Positions 60,829 through 64,000 of a stretch of DNA of 64,000 nt are shown here, piece by piece. The notes under the pieces are model-generated. The model ran no database searches. It saw only the letters and a program-made list of their open reading frames with translations, and was not told the origin of the DNA. The stretch's first letter is position 1. Each line of letters opens with the position of its first letter. This DNA comes from Flavobacterium nackdongense (GTDB lineage Bacteria; Bacteroidota; Bacteroidia; Flavobacteriales; Flavobacteriaceae). The position numbers were made by a program, and so were the translations under genes. The stretch lies in assembly GCF_004355225.1 (NCBI RefSeq), contig NZ_CP037933.1, positions 1,178,001-1,242,000 of the forward strand, read 5' to 3'.

Positions 60829-62493
60829 ATGAGCAAGACACTACCTGAAAAATATAGACACCCTTACGCTTTTGATTCAAAATACAAAAAATCGGCCGTT
60901 TACTTTTCAATGGAATTCGCCATTGACCAATCTCTGAAAATATATTCTGGAGGCTTAGGATTTTTGGCGGGTTCTCATATGCGAAGCGCCCATGACTTAA
61001 AACAAAATGTTATTGGAATTGGGATTTTATGGAAAAAAGGATATTACGACCAATTCAAAAAAGAAGACCTATCGATGGGGGTTCAATTTCAAGAAAAAAT
61101 ATACCATTTCTTGGAAGAAACCAATATCAAATTCACCATCAAAATCAATAATGCCGACGTTTGGGTGACGGCTTATTATTTGAACCCAAAGACGTTCGGT
61201 ACCGTTCCCATGTTTTTCCTCACCACCGATTTGCCTGAAAATGATTATTTAGCAAAATCAACCACGTTCCGTTTGTATGATTCCGACCCGATGGCCAAAA
61301 TTGCACAAACGATGGTCTTAGGATTGGGTGGCGCAAAATTATTAGACGCTTTAGATTATGAACCTGATCTGTATCATTTGAATGAAGCCCACGCGCTTTC
61401 CTGTGTGTTTCATTTGTACAATAAATTCAATAGCGTGGAAGCCATCCGTGAAAAAATGGTGTTCACCACCCATACTCCTGAAGAAGCCGGTAATGAAAAA
61501 CATAACATTCATTTATTAAACTCTTTGAGCTTTTTTGACGGTATTCCATTAGAAAAAGTGAGAGAAATAACTGGAATTTATGATGACACCTTCAATCACA
61601 CCCTCGTTGGGCTGCGATTAAGTCGCATTGCGAACGGAGTTTCAAAATTGCACGGCGAAGTTTCTCGTGATATGTGGAAAGATTATCCTGGGATTTGCCC
61701 GATTATTAACATTACAAATGCTCAAAATAAAAAATATTGGGTAGATGCTTGGCTGGAAGAAGCCTTTCAGAATAAAGACAGAGAAGCCTTGATCAAAAGA
61801 AAAACGAGATTAAAAACGAAGCTTTTTGAAATTGTTGCGGATCAAACAGGAAAACTTTTCGACCCCAATATTATCACTATCGTTTGGGCAAGACGATTTG
61901 CCGACTACAAACGTCCCCATTTAATCACCAGAGATTACAATCGTTTTATTCAATTATTAGAAAATAGTGACAGACCGGTGCAAATCATTTTTGCAGGAAA
62001 ACCATATCCTGCTGATTATGGTGCGATTCATAACTTTGATAATTTGACACATATTAGTAAAAATATCAAAAATATGGCGGTTTTGGCTGGTCATGAATTG
62101 AAATTATCTCGTCAACTGAAAAAAGGTGCCGACGTTTGGCTGAATAACCCAAGAGTTACGCGAGAAGCCTCTGGAACCTCTGGAATGACAGCAGCGATGA
62201 ATGGCGCCGTCAATTTTTCGACCAATGACGGTTGGGTTCGCGAGTTCAAAGATTTAAATAAAAAACAAAATTCATTTGTTTTACCAATCGTAGACCACAC
62301 ATTGCCTACTCATGAACAAGATGATTTAGATTTGCACAATCTGTATGAAATGCTTGAAAACGAAATACTACCATTATATTATGACACTCCAAAGAAATGG
62401 TGGGATTTGGTAGAAACCAGTATGAGTCATGTAGCACCGTTTTTTGAATCCGGACGAATGGTTGACGAATATTATAAGAAGTTGTACAAATAA
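60829..62493 (+). CDS. alpha-glucan phosphorylase-like glycosyltransferase (GT35), PLP lysine absent
   Basis: A 554-residue protein related to glycogen/starch phosphorylase. YFSMEFAIDQSLKIYSGGLGFLAGSHMRSAHDL and VWARRFADYKRPHLIT are family motifs. It is short (typical phosphorylases have 700-850 residues). The segment EASGTSGMTAAMNGAVNFSTNDGWVREF aligns with the PLP-binding EASGTGNMKFALNGA of true phosphorylases, but the PLP lysine position is Thr454 (codon ACA). So PLP-dependent phosphorolysis is doubtful; it may be an inactive or differently acting glucan enzyme. Flanked by prfB and lpxD; no glg genes nearby. Confidence 0.85.
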   Translation: MSKTLPEKYRHPYAFDSKYKKSAVYFSMEFAIDQSLKIYSGGLGFLAGSHMRSAHDLKQNVIGIGILWKKGYYDQFKKEDLSMGVQFQEKIYHFLEETNIKFTIKINNADVWVTAYYLNPKTFGTVPMFFLTTDLPENDYLAKSTTFRLYDSDPMAKIAQTMVLGLGGAKLLDALDYEPDLYHLNEAHALSCVFHLYNKFNSVEAIREKMVFTTHTPEEAGNEKHNIHLLNSLSFFDGIPLEKVREITGIYDDTFNHTLVGLRLSRIANGVSKLHGEVSRDMWKDYPGICPIINITNAQNKKYWVDAWLEEAFQNKDREALIKRKTRLKTKLFEIVADQTGKLFDPNIITIVWARRFADYKRPHLITRDYNRFIQLLENSDRPVQIIFAGKPYPADYGAIHNFDNLTHISKNIKNMAVLAGHELKLSRQLKKGADVWLNNPRVTREASGTSGMTAAMNGAVNFSTNDGWVREFKDLNKKQNSFVLPIVDHTLPTHEQDDLDLHNLYEMLENEILPLYYDTPKKWWDLVETSMSHVAPFFESGRMVDEYYKKLYK

Positions 62494-62833
62494 AAATCAA
62501 AAAAAGCTCATTCACGAAAGTAAATGAGCTTTTTTTTAAGCGAAATGTTTTACCTCGATCATTTATCTTCGCAAGAAACTCAAACGAATTGTGAAGGCAC
62601 GACAAAATACTTAAAAAACACGCTTTCATAGTATCGAAAAATTCAAATAAAATGATTGAATTAATGATTTAGGTTAAAAAAAATCATAAAGATACCAACC
62701 ATAAGTAAGATTAATCTATTGCTATTCCACTAAAAGTACACAGATTATCAAATAAGGTTCGGTTCTCTACCTGCCATTAGGTTTTCAACTCAAAATTGGC
62801 GTTATTTGATAAATATATCCCAAATCCACACCA
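62494..62833. other. 340-bp spacer with terminator and inverted repeat
   Basis: The phosphorylase terminator lies at 62499-62538. An inverted repeat TTATCAAATAA (62745-62755) and TTATTTGATAA (62802-62812) flanks 46 bases before the lpxD start and could be a regulator site or part of a repeat. No ORF is credible between. Confidence 0.6.
62499..62538 (+). terminator. intrinsic terminator of the phosphorylase-like gene
   Basis: AAAAAAGCTCATT and AATGAGCTTTTTT, perfect 13-bp stem, 10-base loop, T-run. Confidence 0.92.
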
Positions 62834-63835
62834 ATGTTATCCTATTCCATCCACGAAATAAACGAAGTTCTTAAAGGTATCATTGTTGGTGAAACAGCTA
62901 TAAGAATAACGGCTCCCGAACAATTAGATCTTGCCGGTGCAACAGAAATTTCTTTTATTGGTCACAAAAAATACGAGAAGTTTTGGGATTCATCCAAAGC
63001 TTGTGCCGCCGTTGTCAACGAAGATATTGCTATAGAACCCGGCAAAAACAAAGTTTTTATCAAAGTGAAAAATGCCGATTTGGCAATGTCGCAAATCTTG
63101 GCATTATTTGCCCCACCTACTCCCTTGTTTAGCTTCGAAATTCATCCAAAAGCTGTTGTTGAAGAAACGGCAATCATAGGAAACGGCACTCGAATAGGAG
63201 CTGGAAGTTATATTGGTCCAAAAGTACGACTTGGAGAAAATGTTACTATTTATCCGAATGTGACCCTACTAGACGAATGTATTATTGGAAAAAACACCAT
63301 CATTTGGTCGGGCGCTGTCATTAGGGAACGTTGTCAAATTGGTGACGATTGCATAATTCATCCTAACGCTACTATCGGAGCGGATGGTTTTGGATTTCGT
63401 CCTGACCCGCAAAGGGGGTTAGTCAAAATCCCTCAAATTGGAAATGTAATCATTGGAAACAATGTCGAAATTGGCGCTAATTCTTGTATCGATAGAGGAA
63501 AATTCAGTTCGACTATTTTGGGTGACGGTTGCAAGATTGATAATTTAGTGCAAATAGGCCACAACTGTAAATTAGGGAAATTCTGCATTATGGCAGGAAA
63601 TTCTGGATTAGCCGGTTCCGTAACATTAGGTAACGGCGTAATTATTGGCGGAAGCGCTTCTATAAAAGACCATGTAACTATTGGAGATGGAGCAATTGTA
63701 GGCGCTGGCTCAGGTGTTACGGCTGACATTCCCGCGGGAAAAACGATGTTGGGTTATCCTGCAGTGGAAGCTCGCGATGCCCTGAAACAATGGGCAATTT
63801 TGAAAAGATTAGTAAACGAAAGCAAAACAAAATAA
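62834..63835 (+). CDS. lpxD: UDP-3-O-acylglucosamine N-acyltransferase
   Basis: A 333-residue left-handed beta-helix acyltransferase of lipid A synthesis, transferring a hydroxyacyl chain from ACP to UDP-3-O-acyl-glucosamine. The N-terminal domain (1-105) includes ATEISFIGHKKYEKFWDSSKACAAVV. Hexapeptide repeats run from about 105 to 300 (GNGTRIGAGSYIGPKVRLGENVTIYPNV...). GADGFGFRPD and the catalytic His in QIGHNCKLG (near 238) are diagnostic. The C-terminal helix ends normally. Bacteroidota may carry more than one LpxD-like gene; this could be the second copy. A tRNA gene follows on the other strand. Confidence 0.92.
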   Translation: MLSYSIHEINEVLKGIIVGETAIRITAPEQLDLAGATEISFIGHKKYEKFWDSSKACAAVVNEDIAIEPGKNKVFIKVKNADLAMSQILALFAPPTPLFSFEIHPKAVVEETAIIGNGTRIGAGSYIGPKVRLGENVTIYPNVTLLDECIIGKNTIIWSGAVIRERCQIGDDCIIHPNATIGADGFGFRPDPQRGLVKIPQIGNVIIGNNVEIGANSCIDRGKFSSTILGDGCKIDNLVQIGHNCKLGKFCIMAGNSGLAGSVTLGNGVIIGGSASIKDHVTIGDGAIVGAGSGVTADIPAGKTMLGYPAVEARDALKQWAILKRLVNESKTK

Positions 63836-63840
63836 AAAAG

Positions 63841-63914
63841 TCGGGATGACTGGATTCGAACCAGCGACCCCTAGCACCCCATGCTAGTACGCTACCTGGC
63901 TGCGCTACATCCCG
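63841..63914 (-). tRNA. tRNA-Pro (anticodon GGG)
   Basis: Read on the minus strand, the 74 bases fold as a cloverleaf: acceptor CGGGATG/CATCCCG, D-arm GCGCAGCCAGGTAGCGT, anticodon stem CTAGC/GCTAG with loop ATGGGGT (GGG at 34-36), and T-arm CTGG-TTCGAAT-CCAG. The discriminator is A; CCA is not encoded. GGG reads CCC and CCU codons. Confidence 0.97.
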
Positions 63915-63921
63915 AGTGGTG

Positions 63922-63952
63922 CAAATTTATTTTTTTATACTGGCTTATCAAA
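63922..63952 (-). promoter_or_regulatory. promoter of tRNA-Pro
   Basis: On the minus strand TTTG (63952-63949), 19 bases, TAAATTTG (63929-63922): the full Bacteroidota consensus, ending seven bases before the tRNA 5' end. Confidence 0.9.
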
Positions 63953-64000
63953 AAAAATAGCAAATAATTTACTCAAACATTGTATGCGTTTGACTATCAG

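Overview
The window is low-GC chromosomal DNA from a member of the Bacteroidota, most likely Flavobacterium or a close relative in the Flavobacteriaceae. The evidence is a gldI-type gliding lipoprotein, a SecA of about 1,110 residues without the C-terminal zinc tail, many DUF families typical of the group, few Shine-Dalgarno sequences, and promoters of the Bacteroidota form TTTG-N19-TAnnTTTG (for example before prfB, the YebC gene, the DUF2795 gene and tRNA-Pro). The flavobacterial assignment rests on recognised protein families, not on a search.

Layout. 1-5 kb: a DUF4304 gene in cassette-like DNA, an FKBP lipoprotein, an outer-membrane barrel protein, an interspersed repeat and an unusual SDR protein. 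5-16.6 kb: a methyltransferase whose coding sequence carries repeat DNA, an ABC ATPase, cobalamin adenosyltransferase, DUF2795, secA, an unlisted 36-residue basic protein, pepD, a MazF-type toxin-antitoxin pair, a DUF3810 protein and an ECF-like sigma factor with a membrane partner. 16.6-25 kb: mostly minus-strand housekeeping genes (acyltransferase, NUDIX, OsmC, LysM protein, guaA) and a YhcG-type nuclease. 25-31 kb: RidA, ClC channel, nrnA, gldI and two tandem cyclophilin-FKBP fusions. 31-38 kb: two small unknown genes, an S33 hydrolase, the DUF47-PiT phosphate transport pair and hutH. 38.5-45 kb: the threonine operon, with a Thr-rich leader peptide not in standard ORF lists, then thrA, thrB, an intruding membrane gene, thrC and a GNAT gene. 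45-49.5 kb: nnrD, then an AT-rich restriction-modification pair. 49.5-64 kb: gcvT, a MazEF module, S41 protease, YebC, a cysteine synthase-like gene, ptrB, YbaB, threonine aldolase, prfB with its programmed frameshift, a phosphorylase-like protein lacking the PLP lysine, lpxD and tRNA-Pro(GGG).

Three things stand out. (1) Short intergenic spacers all over the window are built of degenerate tandem repeats whose unit sequence differs by locus but whose period is almost always exactly 7 bp (8 bp at one locus). The longest arrays have 13 and 12 units, and one five-unit array lies inside a coding region. (2) The cytosine-5 methyltransferase of the restriction-modification pair begins with what looks like the arm-type DNA-binding domain of a Bacteroidota tyrosine recombinase, and four TACGGA direct repeats sit directly before its start codon, suggesting a recombinase-derived autoregulator. 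(3) Several larger inverted-repeat elements (six loci) occupy intergenic spaces, and one repeat motif is also present in frame in a gene.

Metabolically the window covers threonine synthesis (leader to thrC), glycine/threonine turnover (gcvT, threonine aldolase), phosphate uptake, GMP synthesis and lipid A synthesis. Secretion and cell-surface functions are represented by secA, the outer-membrane barrel, gliding and periplasmic folding proteins.
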